DNA from: Flavobacterium chilense
Lineage (GTDB): Bacteria; Bacteroidota; Bacteroidia; Flavobacteriales; Flavobacteriaceae
DNA length: 64,000 nucleotides
Assembly: GCF_001602525.1 (NCBI RefSeq)
Contig: NZ_LSYT01000010.1
Location: forward strand, 62,001-126,000
Direction: 5' to 3'
Below, piece after piece: positions 53,527-62,307 of this stretch. Under the pieces are notes generated by a model. It was not told the origin of the DNA, did no database searches, and worked only from the letters and a program-made list of their open reading frames with translations. A program made the translations under genes and the position numbers. The number at the start of each line of letters is the position of its first letter. Position 1 is the first letter of the stretch.

Positions 53527-55193
53527 ATGAAAAAATACACTTTCCTTTCTCTATCTTTAGTATACTTAATCATGAGTTGTTCTGGCTCAAAATCAGTTAC
53601 AATGAATAACGAAAATACTTCGAAAACACCTTTCGTTTGGGAAGGAGCAAATGTTTATTTTTTACTTACAGATCGTTTTTATAATGGAGACACTTCAAAC
53701 GACATCAATTTCAACCGAACCAAAACCCCGGGAAAATTACGCGGTTTTGAAGGCGGTGACATCATCGGAATTACCCAAAAAATCGAATCCGGATATTTTG
53801 AAAAATTAGGAATAAATGCCATTTGGCTTACGCCGATTGTCGAGCAGATTCACGATGGCGTTGATGAAGGAACTGGATTGAGTTATGGCTTTCACGGTTA
53901 TTGGGCAAAAGACTGGACGGCTCTCGATCCAAATTTCGGAACCAAAGAAGACTTAGCCAATCTGGTCAAAAAAGCCCACGAGAAAGGTATCAGAATAATT
54001 CTTGACGGCGTAATTAATCATACAGGACCCGTAACTCCGGAAGATCCCGTTTGGCCTTCTGACTGGGTGAGAACTGGTATTGTCTGCGATTATAAATCTT
54101 TCGAAAATTCTACTATGTGTACTTTGGTTGAAAATCTTCCAGACGTAAAAACCGAAAGCACTCAAAATGTAGAATTGCCTCCTTTTTTAATCGAAAAATG
54201 GAAAAAAGAAGCTCGTTACGAAAAAGAAATTGCTTCACTGGATGAATTTTTCAAAAGAACAGGATACCCAAGAAGCCCAAAATATTACATCATAAAATGG
54301 CTTACAGATTACATTCTGGAATTCGGAATTGACGGTTATCGTGCCGATACGGTAAAACATACCGAAGAAGGCGTTTGGGCTGATTTTAAAACACAATGTG
54401 ATTACGCATTCGAAACCTGGAAAAAACATCATCCGCTGGAAGTCTTAGATCAAAATCCGTTTTACACCATTGCCGAAGTTTACGGTTACGGAATCAGTGG
54501 CGGACAGGATTATGATTTTGGAGATCGAAAAGTAAATTATTTCCAAAATGGTTTTAACAGTATGATCAATTTTGAATTTAAATGGAATGCGCTCAAAACG
54601 ATTACGAAGGTTTATTTTCTAAATATTCGAATGCGCTGAATAATGATTTAAAAGGATATTCCGTCCTTAATTATATGTCTTCTCACGACGACGGACAGCC
54701 TTTTGATGCTAATCGAACAAAAGGTATTGAAGCAGGAACTAAATTATTGCTTTCTCCGGGAATGTCTCAGGTTTATTATGGTGATGAATTGGCGCGATCC
54801 CTAGTTATTGAAGGAACTCAGGGCGATGCCACTTTACGCTCGAATATGAATTGGGATGTTATTCAAAACAATCCTGAAACGCAGAAAACACTTCTGCATT
54901 GGCAGAAATTAGGACAATTTAGAAGAAATCATCCTGCGGTTGGAGCTGGTATTCATAAATTAATTAATCCGTATCCTTATACTTTTTCAAGAACCTTTAC
55001 CAAAGGCGCTTTTACAGATAAAGTTGTTATGGGTGTAGATTTACCAAAAGGCAGAAAAGAACTTCCCGTTGGCGACATCTTCCCAAACGGAACTAAATTA
55101 AAAGACACCTATTCCAATCAAGACGTGGAAGTTATTGATGGTAAAGTAATTATTGACAATGATTTTGATATTGTTTTACTGGAACTAATTTAA
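53527..55193 (+). pseudogene. GH13 alpha-amylase lipoprotein, frameshifted
   Basis: One GH13 gene split across two frames. The first part runs from ATG 53527 (MKKYTFLSLSLVYLIMSCSGSK, lipoprotein signal) with Asp274 (GYRADTVKH) and Glu317 (YTIAEVYGYG), then leaves frame near 54589-54593 and stops at 54639 (370 residues). The second part, in another frame from about 54582 to 55193, holds the missing SSHDDGQPF with the third catalytic Asp and the C-terminal domain. The junction reads AATGCGCTCAAAAC: one GC too many, or one base missing. Unless it is a read error or bypassed, the first product lacks part of the active site. Normal role: a surface or periplasmic amylase of the starch locus. Confidence 0.85.
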
Positions 55194-55208
55194 CCGCAAA
55201 GATTTTTT

Positions 55209-55302
55209 TAGCCACGACCCGAGCGATAGCGAATAGGCGAAGCAATTCACGAATTATTTTTCTACAATCTTTGAGAATAAAAAATTCGTGAATTCGTGGC
55301 TA
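55209..55302. repeat. GCCACGAATTCACGAATT family inverted repeat (copy 2), left arm interrupted
   Basis: Right arm AATTCGTGAATTCGTGGCTA (55283-55302) is intact. The left arm TAGCCACGA (55209-55217) is parted from ATTCACGAATT (55245-55255) by 27 nt with three GCGA words. Lies 15 nt after the broken GH13 gene. Confidence 0.65.
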
Positions 55303-55339
55303 TTTAATTTCACAAATTATTTGTGCACCTTGTGTAAAA

Positions 55340-55358
55340 CTTTGCGACCTTTGCGGTT
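55340..55358. repeat. CTTTGCG repeat upstream of glycerophosphodiesterase
   Basis: CTTTGCGACCTTTGCGGTT resembles the cluster before rpe (3535-3568). It lies 13 nt before the ATG of the next gene. Confidence 0.55.
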
Positions 55359-55371
55359 AAACTCACAACAA

Positions 55372-56049
55372 ATGCTGAAGATTGCACATCGAGGCGCCAA
55401 AGCCTACGAACCTGAAAATACTTTGCAAGCTTTCCAAAAAGCCTTAGACCTAAATTCAGACGGAATTGAACTTGATGTTCATCTAAGCGCTGACGGACAT
55501 ATTATAGTAATTCATGACGAAACCATCGACAGAACCACTAACGGTAAAGGTTTAGTTAATGATTATTCTTTAGCTGAATTAAAATCATTTCTGATTGATG
55601 AGAAATATCAAATCCCAACTTTAAATGAGGTTTTTGATCTGGTTGATAAAAAATGTCTCATCAATATCGAATTAAAAGGGTTAGGAACCGCCCCTAAAGT
55701 TGTCAATTTAATTGAACAATATATCTCAGAAAAAAACTGGAATTATAATCATTTTATTATTTCAAGTTTCGATTGGAATATGCTGGAGGAAACATCAAGC
55801 CTAAATCCAAATATCCCAATTGGTGTTTTAACAGAAGAAAATCTTGATACTGCTTTGGCTTTCGCCGAAACTATAAAAGCAAAAGCCATTAATCCTGATT
55901 TTAATTTATTGAATGAAGAAAATGTTCATCAAATGCAGGAAAAAGGATTCTTAGTTTTACCCTGGACAGTAAACTCTAAAGAAGATATTCAAAAAGTAAA
56001 AAGTTATAAAGTAAACGGAATTATCTCTGATAATCCAGATCATATTTAA
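55372..56049 (+). CDS. Glycerophosphodiester phosphodiesterase
   Basis: 225 residues from ATG 55372 (MLKIAHRGAKAYEPENT). The frame is open upstream, but only through intergenic repeats. GDPD features: HRG..EPENTLQAFQKAL, the metal and catalytic residues in GIELDVHLSADGHIIVIHDETIDRTTNGKG, INIELKG, and NPDFNLLNEENV, then GFLVLPWTVN near the end. No signal peptide, so cytosolic; UgpQ-like. Splits glycerophosphodiesters to glycerol-3-phosphate and an alcohol. Not part of starch use. Confidence 0.93.
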   Translation: MLKIAHRGAKAYEPENTLQAFQKALDLNSDGIELDVHLSADGHIIVIHDETIDRTTNGKGLVNDYSLAELKSFLIDEKYQIPTLNEVFDLVDKKCLINIELKGLGTAPKVVNLIEQYISEKNWNYNHFIISSFDWNMLEETSSLNPNIPIGVLTEENLDTALAFAETIKAKAINPDFNLLNEENVHQMQEKGFLVLPWTVNSKEDIQKVKSYKVNGIISDNPDHI

Positions 56050-56138
56050 TTTGATTCTTCAGAAAATAATATTCTTTTTTTTAATAAAAATAAAAATTAT
56101 TTCATAATATATCAATTCGAAAACAATATCAAATAAAC

Positions 56139-56205
56139 TACCTCGGTGCAGAGTCCACGAGGTATTAATTGGAAATTATTTTTTCTTCGAAGTAGAGCTT
56201 CGAGG
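56139..56205. repeat. Two hairpins in the leader of the Septu-like operon
   Basis: TACCTCG (56139-56145) pairs with CGAGGTA (56158-56164), extendable by two pairs around a bulge. CTTCGAAG (56185-56192) can pair with CTTCGAGG (56198-56205). Together they form a two-hairpin block in the 236-nt gap before ptuA, with little T-tract. The rest of the gap is AT-rich. Confidence 0.45.
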
Positions 56206-56285
56206 AATTAAACCTAAAGAGATTAAAGCTTATCAAATCTTCTTTGGTTTTTAATTATATTTACTAAGTTAATTTTTTTATCAAA

Positions 56286-57587
56286 ATGAAAATAAAAGAT
56301 ATTCACATAAAAAACTTTAAAGGAATTGAATCAATTGATTTAATATTCAATGAACAGTTTAACGTTTTAATAGGGGAAAATGGAGCCGGGAAATCTTCAA
56401 TTCTTGATGCAATTTCAATTGGATTAGGTACATTTTTAATGAACACTTCTGCATCTTTTGGATTAAAAGGGACAAAATCAAGACCTTTACTTAAAGATGA
56501 AATACGAAAAATAATAGTTTCTGATGATAACATAGAACTTTCCAATGTTGTTGTAAGCGGTACATTTTGTATTGACGCAATCAATGATTGCATTACATGG
56601 AAAAGGGAACAAAATATAGGCGCCAAACAGTTTACAGTTAGAGATGCTTCTCAATTAAAAAAATATGGACGAGAAATAATAGATGGCTTAAGAAATGACA
56701 TCAATTTTCCTCTATTTGCCAATCATACAACAGGAAGATTATGGGGACAAATTTACGAAAAATCAAAAACAGAAAAGAAAATTGAATATGAAAAAATAGG
56801 TTCCAGATTGGACGGATATTATGCATGCTTGGATCCTCGCTCCATTGATCAAAAATTTTTAAATTGGTTTAAAACCTATGAAGATAATATATTAAAATTC
56901 AACAAAGATAGAGCATTATACGATGCCTTTACAAGGGCAATAACTTCAATGGTTAAGGATTGGAATAAAATCCATTTCCATTGGGGATTAGATGATATTT
57001 TGGGAGAAAACAAAGATGGAAAATGGATACAACTTCGCAGTTTAAGTGATGGTTATAAAGGAATTATTAGTTTGACTGCAGATATTGCATATCGAGCGAT
57101 TAAATTAAATCCTCATTTAGGAGAAAGAGCCGTTTTGGAAACAGAAGGAATTGTATTAATTGACGAATTAGATATGCATTTACATCCAAAATGGCAACGT
57201 CATATTGTAGAAGATTTAAAGCGAACTTTTCCTAAAATTCAATTTATTGTTACTACACATTCACCTTTTATAGTACAATCTTTAAAAAGAGAAGAAGTAA
57301 TTAGCTTAGATGTTGAATTTATTAATGAAGATCCGTTTACAAAGAGTATTGAAGAAATAGCGGAGCAAGATATGGATGTTGTGAACGTTCAAAGAAGTCA
57401 AAAATTTATTCATTTTCAAGAAGTAGCTTCACAATATTTCAATTTAATCGAGGAAGGTAAAAATTCAGAAAACGATCAAACAACGCAACGCTTAAAAGAA
57501 GAATTAGATTCTTTAGAACTTGAATTTAATGATGACCCTGTTTATGTGGCATTAATGCAAGCTGAACGTAAAACTGAACTTCCTTAA
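56286..57587 (+). CDS. ptuA: PtuA-like AAA/ABC-type ATPase of a Septu-like defence pair
   Basis: 433 residues. SMC/RecF-type ATPase: MKIKDIHIKNFKGIESIDLIF start, Walker A GENGAGKSS (30-38), signature-like LSDGYKG (253-259), Walker B VLIDELD (Asp293, Glu294) with DMHLHP D-loop, and H-switch His325 in TTHSPF. Middle part holds a family-specific helical region, and the C-terminus a charged coil (TQRLKEELDSLELEFNDD). Its TAA is followed directly by the ATG of an HNH nuclease gene. In Septu systems PtuA and PtuB form a complex that degrades nucleic acid during phage infection. No third gene or reverse transcriptase is seen. Confidence 0.85.
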   Translation: MKIKDIHIKNFKGIESIDLIFNEQFNVLIGENGAGKSSILDAISIGLGTFLMNTSASFGLKGTKSRPLLKDEIRKIIVSDDNIELSNVVVSGTFCIDAINDCITWKREQNIGAKQFTVRDASQLKKYGREIIDGLRNDINFPLFANHTTGRLWGQIYEKSKTEKKIEYEKIGSRLDGYYACLDPRSIDQKFLNWFKTYEDNILKFNKDRALYDAFTRAITSMVKDWNKIHFHWGLDDILGENKDGKWIQLRSLSDGYKGIISLTADIAYRAIKLNPHLGERAVLETEGIVLIDELDMHLHPKWQRHIVEDLKRTFPKIQFIVTTHSPFIVQSLKREEVISLDVEFINEDPFTKSIEEIAEQDMDVVNVQRSQKFIHFQEVASQYFNLIEEGKNSENDQTTQRLKEELDSLELEFNDDPVYVALMQAERKTELP

Positions 57588-58235
57588 ATGAGACCAGTAA
57601 ATAAATTAAGATATACTACAAATCAAATTGAGTATAAACCGTATGGTAATGCAAAACCTTTTTTAATTGATGCAATTGGTAAATACTGCTCATTTTGTGA
57701 AAGAGAAGGTTTTAGTTCCTCTTTAGATGTTGAACATATAGAATATAAAGATACCCATAGAGACAAAGAGTTCTTGTGGAGTAATTTCCTATTGGCTTGC
57801 AAAAATTGTAATTCTATCAAAGGCACAACAGAAATAATCTTTGAAAATATTATATTACCTCATTTACAAGATACTTTTTCCCCATTTGAATATTTAGAAA
57901 GTGGATACATTAAGATTAAAGACGAAGTCAGTGATCCTTTAAGAACAAAAGTTATACAATTGATTGATTTAGTAGGATTAGACAGACGTCCTGGAAGTCC
58001 TAAATACAGCACCAAAGATGACCGTTGGCAAGAAAGAAAGCAATCATGGGAATTAAGTCAGAAATATTTAAAAAAATATACTGATAATAAATGTGATATT
58101 GAAACAATCGTTGACTTATCAAAAAATGTTGGATTTTGGTCTATCTGGATGAACACATTTAAAAATTTCCCTATAGTTCAGAAAGCATTAATTGATAATT
58201 TTTCAGGCACAAATTTGGCTTTTTTTAATCAATAG
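57588..58235 (+). CDS. ptuB: PtuB-like HNH endonuclease of a Septu-like defence pair
   Basis: 215 residues, start codon directly after the PtuA stop. The HNH core is clear: Cys34 and Cys37 in KYCSFCEREG, DVEH (47-50) with His50, and LLACKNCNSIKG with Cys71, Cys74 and Asn75. This CxxC-EH-CxxCN form is that of PtuB and of the retron-Ec78 effector. The C-terminal 120 residues are helical and probably bind PtuA. As effector it should cut phage or host DNA or tRNA when the ATPase is released. No signal peptide. Confidence 0.85.
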   Translation: MRPVNKLRYTTNQIEYKPYGNAKPFLIDAIGKYCSFCEREGFSSSLDVEHIEYKDTHRDKEFLWSNFLLACKNCNSIKGTTEIIFENIILPHLQDTFSPFEYLESGYIKIKDEVSDPLRTKVIQLIDLVGLDRRPGSPKYSTKDDRWQERKQSWELSQKYLKKYTDNKCDIETIVDLSKNVGFWSIWMNTFKNFPIVQKALIDNFSGTNLAFFNQ

Positions 58236-58321
58236 TAACTATCAAAAATACTTAAAAAATAGTGTCTTTTATAACTTCAACTAAAGGATAAAAACGTCAA
58301 ATTCGTGGCTAACAAAAAAAT

Positions 58322-59530
58322 ATGATCAAAAATTTCGACATAATCATCGTTGGCGGAGGCGCAGCTGGTTTTTTTACCGCAATTAATATTGCAGAGAAAA
58401 ATCCGAAACTAAAAATTGCCATTTTAGAAAGAGGAAAAGAAGTGCTTTCTAAAGTGCGTGTTTCCGGAGGCGGAAGATGCAACGTAACACACGCCTGTTT
58501 TGAACCTAATGAATTAGTAAAATTTTATCCTCGCGGCGAAAAAGAACTTCGAGGTCCGTTTCATCAATTCTGTTCAGGAGATACAATCGAATGGTTCGAA
58601 AAACATGGCGTAGAATTAAAAATCGAAGAAGACGGCAGAATGTTTCCCGTTTCGAATTCATCACAAACCATAATTGATTGTTTCTTAAAAGCAACTGAGA
58701 AATTAGGCATAAAAGTATTGACAGGACAAAGCGTACAATCCATTTTCAAAAAAGAAAATCATTGGAAAATTGATACACAAACTGATAATTATGCTACCGA
58801 AAAATTAGTAATGGCAACGGGAAGTAATCCAAAAATTTGGGAAATGCTTCAGGAACAAGGACACGCCATTATAAGCCCTGTTCCTTCTCTATTTACTTTC
58901 AATATCAAAGATTCTCGAATTAAAGAATTGCCAGGCGTTGCTGCACAAGTTACTGTTCATGTAAAAGATACCAAACTAGAATCGACAGGACCTTTATTAA
59001 TTACCCATTGGGGAATGAGCGGTCCTGCAATTCTGAAGCTTTCGGCTTGGGGCGCACGTATTTTGCATGACAAGAACTATCAGTTTACCATTTTTGTCAA
59101 TTGGTTAAATGATGTTGATTTTGAAGATGCCGAAAAAATCCTAAAAGAATTAAAACAAGAACACGCTAAAAAAGCCGTTTCTAAGAAATCTCCTTTTGAC
59201 TTTCCGAATCGTTTATGGGAAAGTTTGGTTTTGGCTTCGGGAATAGATTCAGAAACCAAATGGGCAGATTTATCTAAAATTCAATTGCAGAACCTTGCTT
59301 CACAATTAACAAAAGCAGAATTTAAAGTCAACGGAAAAAGTACTTTTAAAGAAGAGTTTGTAACGGCTGGTGGAATCGATTTAAAGGAAATCAACTTCAA
59401 AACCATGGAAAGTAAAATTCACGAAAACCTTTATTTTGCTGGTGAAATTGTAAACATCGACGCTATTACAGGCGGATTTAATTTTCAGAATGCCTGGACA
59501 AGCGGATTTATTCTGGCTCAAAATATTTAA
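58322..59530 (+). CDS. HI0933/BaiN-family flavoprotein (NAD(P)/FAD-dependent oxidoreductase)
   Basis: 402 residues. FAD-binding GxGxxG: DIIIVGGGAAGFFTAINIAE (4-23), ILERGKEVLSKVRVSGGGRCNVTHAC, VMATGSNPKIWEM, and C-terminal FAETIVN-type block LYFAGEIVNIDAITGGFNFQNAWTSGFILAQNI. Typical HI0933-like family, often annotated aminoacetone oxidase or BaiN reductase; the real substrate is unknown. Half a GCCACGAATT repeat lies just upstream. A HAD gene follows 6 nt later, so they are co-transcribed. Confidence 0.92.
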   Translation: MIKNFDIIIVGGGAAGFFTAINIAEKNPKLKIAILERGKEVLSKVRVSGGGRCNVTHACFEPNELVKFYPRGEKELRGPFHQFCSGDTIEWFEKHGVELKIEEDGRMFPVSNSSQTIIDCFLKATEKLGIKVLTGQSVQSIFKKENHWKIDTQTDNYATEKLVMATGSNPKIWEMLQEQGHAIISPVPSLFTFNIKDSRIKELPGVAAQVTVHVKDTKLESTGPLLITHWGMSGPAILKLSAWGARILHDKNYQFTIFVNWLNDVDFEDAEKILKELKQEHAKKAVSKKSPFDFPNRLWESLVLASGIDSETKWADLSKIQLQNLASQLTKAEFKVNGKSTFKEEFVTAGGIDLKEINFKTMESKIHENLYFAGEIVNIDAITGGFNFQNAWTSGFILAQNI

Positions 59531-59536
59531 TACAAC

Positions 59537-60184
59537 ATGAAATTTAAAGGAATTATTTTTGATTTAGACGGAACTTTAGTCAATTCTTTAGAAGACATCT
59601 CAGATGCGATGAATAAAGTACTTACCGCTTTAAATTATCCTACACATACTTACGACACTTATCAATATTTTATTGGGAGTGGTTTACGAAATCTGGTAAG
59701 TAAAGCTTTACCTGCTACAAACAATTCTGATGATGAAATCGAAAGTTGTTTTGAATGTATGGTCGATGAATACACTAAAATCTGTACGCTGAAAACAAAA
59801 CCTTATGAAGGTATTGTAGAATTGCTAGAAAATCTGACTTCGCAAAACATCAAAATGGCTGTTTTCTCTAACAAAGCGGATGAATTGACGAAGAAAATAG
59901 CTTATGAATTGTTTCCAAAACAATTTGACACAGCGGTTGGATTGAGTACAGAAGAACTGAAAAAACCAAATCCTTTTGAAGCGATTGAAATCAGTAAAAA
60001 ATGGAATTTAAAACCAGAAGAAATCCTGTTTGTAGGCGATTCTGATATTGATATGAAAACGGCAGTAAACGCTAATATGTTTCCTGTTGGCGTTGCTTGG
60101 GGCTACAGAACCGAAGAAGAATTGAAAAACAGCGGTGCAAAAGCGGTTATAAACAATGCTTCGGAATTAATCGAAATATTGTAA
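59537..60184 (+). CDS. HAD-family phosphatase (phosphoglycolate phosphatase-like)
   Basis: 215 residues. HAD motifs: I, FDLDGTLVNSLEDI (Asp8, Asp10); II, VFSNKAD; III, KKPNPFEAIEI; IV, LFVGDSDIDMKTA. C1 cap (residues 20-80). Gph-like HADs remove phosphate from 2-phosphoglycolate or related small molecules, but HAD substrates cannot be told reliably from sequence. 6 nt after the flavoprotein and 3 nt before the Crp/Fnr gene. Confidence 0.9.
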   Translation: MKFKGIIFDLDGTLVNSLEDISDAMNKVLTALNYPTHTYDTYQYFIGSGLRNLVSKALPATNNSDDEIESCFECMVDEYTKICTLKTKPYEGIVELLENLTSQNIKMAVFSNKADELTKKIAYELFPKQFDTAVGLSTEELKKPNPFEAIEISKKWNLKPEEILFVGDSDIDMKTAVNANMFPVGVAWGYRTEEELKNSGAKAVINNASELIEIL

Positions 60185-60187
60185 ATC

Positions 60188-60760
60188 GTGAATGCTGAGT
60201 TACAAAAACAAATCCTATCAATCGCTTCGTTTTCTGAAAATGAAATTGAAACAATTGCTTCTTGTTTTGAATACGAAAAGTTTAATGCTAGAGAATACCT
60301 TTCGTCGATGGGAAAAATAAGCACCAAGATTTTCTTTATTGTTGAAGGTTTAGCAAGAGTTTATTATCTCAAAGACGGAAAAGAAATTACGACTTATTTA
60401 AGCTCTGATGAAGGTTTTATTGCTTCTTATTCCAGTTTCATCAACCAATCTGTTTCTTTTGAAAATATTCAATGTATTGAAGATTGCGAAGTGCTTTCGA
60501 TTACTTTCAAAAAAATGCAGTTTTTATATAACGAAATTCCGAATTGGGAACGTGTTGGAAGAATTTTAGCAGAACAGAATTATCTGTGTATGGCTGATCG
60601 CGTTTTAAAACTCCAAATGATTCCGGCAAAAGAAAAATACCAGACTTTTTTAGCTTCGGCTCCAGCCAAAATAATTCAGCGAACGCCTTTAATTTATATC
60701 GCTTCTTTTCTGGGAATTACGCCAGAATCGTTGAGCAGAATCCGTCAGGACATTTCTTAA
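60188..60760 (+). CDS. Crp/Fnr-family regulator
   Basis: 190 residues from GTG 60188, 3 nt after the HAD stop; no in-frame ATG fits. The cyclic-nucleotide-binding-like jelly roll spans about 15-120 (FNAREYLSSMGKISTKIFFIVEGLARVYYLKDGKEITTYLSSDEGFIASYSSF). A C-terminal HTH is PLIYIASFLGITPESLSRIRQDI. It lacks Fnr cysteines and Crp cAMP residues, so the signal is unknown. Its likely target is the MBL-fold gene 60 nt downstream (inferred from adjacency). Confidence 0.9.
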   Translation: MNAELQKQILSIASFSENEIETIASCFEYEKFNAREYLSSMGKISTKIFFIVEGLARVYYLKDGKEITTYLSSDEGFIASYSSFINQSVSFENIQCIEDCEVLSITFKKMQFLYNEIPNWERVGRILAEQNYLCMADRVLKLQMIPAKEKYQTFLASAPAKIIQRTPLIYIASFLGITPESLSRIRQDIS

Positions 60761-60820
60761 CATTTATCAAGTGAGTTGAAAAACAGATTTCAAATCTTTG
60801 CCAATATAAAATTCAAGAAA

Positions 60821-61489
60821 ATGAAAACTATTGCCAAAGACGTTTATCAAATACCTTTATTCCCAAGAAATGCTATCAATTGTTATTTGATTGAAGATGT
60901 TTTAATTGATGCCGGAATTCGGAGTTCTTCAAATACCATTTTAAAAGCTTTAAAAGACAAAACGGTAAATAAACATGTCTTAACGCACGCCCACGCCGAC
61001 CATCAGGGAAGCAGCAAAGTAATCTGCGAAACTTTAAATATTCCGCTTTTATGCAGTGAGCCTGAAAAAGAATTCGCAGAAAACGGAAATGTAATTACAG
61101 AATATCCAAATCCTAATCATCTCATTTCGAAGTTTCAGAAAAACTTCTGGGCAGGAAAAGGATATACCGTTTCTCAAACCTTAAAAGAAGGCGATCAAAT
61201 TGGTGGATTTATTGTAATTGAAACCCCAGGACATTCAAGCGGACATTTGTCTTTTTTCAGAGAAAAAGACGGTCTATTAATTGTAGGTGATGTGATGACC
61301 AACATGAATTTGTTGACTACAAAAGTTGGTCTGCATGAACCTCCTCATTTATTTACAACAAATCAGAAAACAAATAGACAATCAATTCAAAAACTGGCTT
61401 CTTTAAAACCTAAAATACTTTGTTTTGGTCATGGGCCTGTTTTATTAAATAACGGAGAATTTGAGATGTTTGCTAAAAGTATCCAATAA
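60821..61489 (+). CDS. MBL-fold metallo-hydrolase
   Basis: 222 residues from ATG 60821 (MKTIAKDVYQIPLFPRNAINCYLIED). Metal site: THAHADHQGS (HxHxDH), ETPGHSSGHLSF (His), LIVGDVMTN (Asp), LCFGHGPVL (His). Family of lactonase/glyoxalase II-like hydrolases; no secretion signal. A word AATCTTTG at 60793-60800, one mismatch from the -7 consensus, lies 20 nt upstream. Paired with the Crp/Fnr gene. Confidence 0.9.
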   Translation: MKTIAKDVYQIPLFPRNAINCYLIEDVLIDAGIRSSSNTILKALKDKTVNKHVLTHAHADHQGSSKVICETLNIPLLCSEPEKEFAENGNVITEYPNPNHLISKFQKNFWAGKGYTVSQTLKEGDQIGGFIVIETPGHSSGHLSFFREKDGLLIVGDVMTNMNLLTTKVGLHEPPHLFTTNQKTNRQSIQKLASLKPKILCFGHGPVLLNNGEFEMFAKSIQ

Positions 61490-61572
61490 TATAATTAACA
61501 AGAATTTACAGGTTTTGTAAGTTTTCGTTAAGACAATTCTAATAATTTTACCTTCAGTTAAAAAACTATTAA

Positions 61573-62307
61573 ATGAAGGTAAAACTACTTACAACGATTT
61601 CTTTTTTCACTTATCAGCTTACTATTTCTCAAACAGAGAAGTTACTTCACGGAAAAGTGCTGTCTAACAATTTCCCTCTTACAAAAGTAGAGGTTATCAA
61701 TAAAACAGCCATGACCAGCACTACAACAGATTATTTAGGAGACTTTTCAATTATGGTTAAACCTAAAGATAGTTTGCTGTTTTTTCATAAGGATCACTTT
61801 TTTACAAGATTAAAAATAGCTCCGGAAAATATTGACAAAAATAATATTGTTGTAAACATGATTCCAAGACCAGAGGAATTAGACGAAGTTGTAATAACCA
61901 ATATGAAACTTCAGTCATTTAAAATTTCCCAAAATGATATTGACACAATAAAGTTCACAAAAGATGCCGCATCTTTGCAAAAATATACTGGCGTTTATGA
62001 TGGAACAATCACAAATGGAATGGACTTTGCCCGAATGGGAACTGGAATTTTAAACTTATTTAAAAACGACAAGAAAGAAGATCTCAAAAAGAAAACAGAA
62101 GATAGCAGTTTTAAGAAACTCGTAGGAGCATCAATTCCTTCCACTTTTTACACCAAGGATTTAAAATTGTCATCTGAAGAGGTTGAACTATTTCTGGATT
62201 TCTGTGATGCTGATCCAAGATCTAAAAACCTTTTACAAAACAATAATATATTAACTACAATGGATTTTTTGTATACTAAAAATGAAGAATTTAAGAAACT
62301 GAAATAG
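61573..62307 (+). CDS. Exported protein with carboxypeptidase-regulatory-like domain
   Basis: 244 residues with a signal peptide (MKVKLLTTISFFTYQLTISQ). The N-terminal half is a CarboxypepD_reg-like fold (LLHGKVLSNNFPLTKVEVINKTAMTSTTTDYLGDFSIMVKPKDSLLFFHKDHFFTRLKI) ending PEELDEVVITN, the link to a plug in receptors. Instead of a plug it goes on to a 120-residue helical tail of unknown kind. Role unknown, envelope-located. Ends 17 nt inside the convergent TPR gene. Confidence 0.78.
   Translation: MKVKLLTTISFFTYQLTISQTEKLLHGKVLSNNFPLTKVEVINKTAMTSTTTDYLGDFSIMVKPKDSLLFFHKDHFFTRLKIAPENIDKNNIVVNMIPRPEELDEVVITNMKLQSFKISQNDIDTIKFTKDAASLQKYTGVYDGTITNGMDFARMGTGILNLFKNDKKEDLKKKTEDSSFKKLVGASIPSTFYTKDLKLSSEEVELFLDFCDADPRSKNLLQNNNILTTMDFLYTKNEEFKKLK

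Noticed and set aside
55288..55371. N-terminal extension of the glycerophosphodiesterase
   Set aside because: These codons are made of intergenic repeat sequence; the GDPD fold begins at ATG 55372.
56139..58235. Retron with PtuAB effectors
   Set aside because: No reverse transcriptase gene is present next to the pair, so it is called Septu-like instead.
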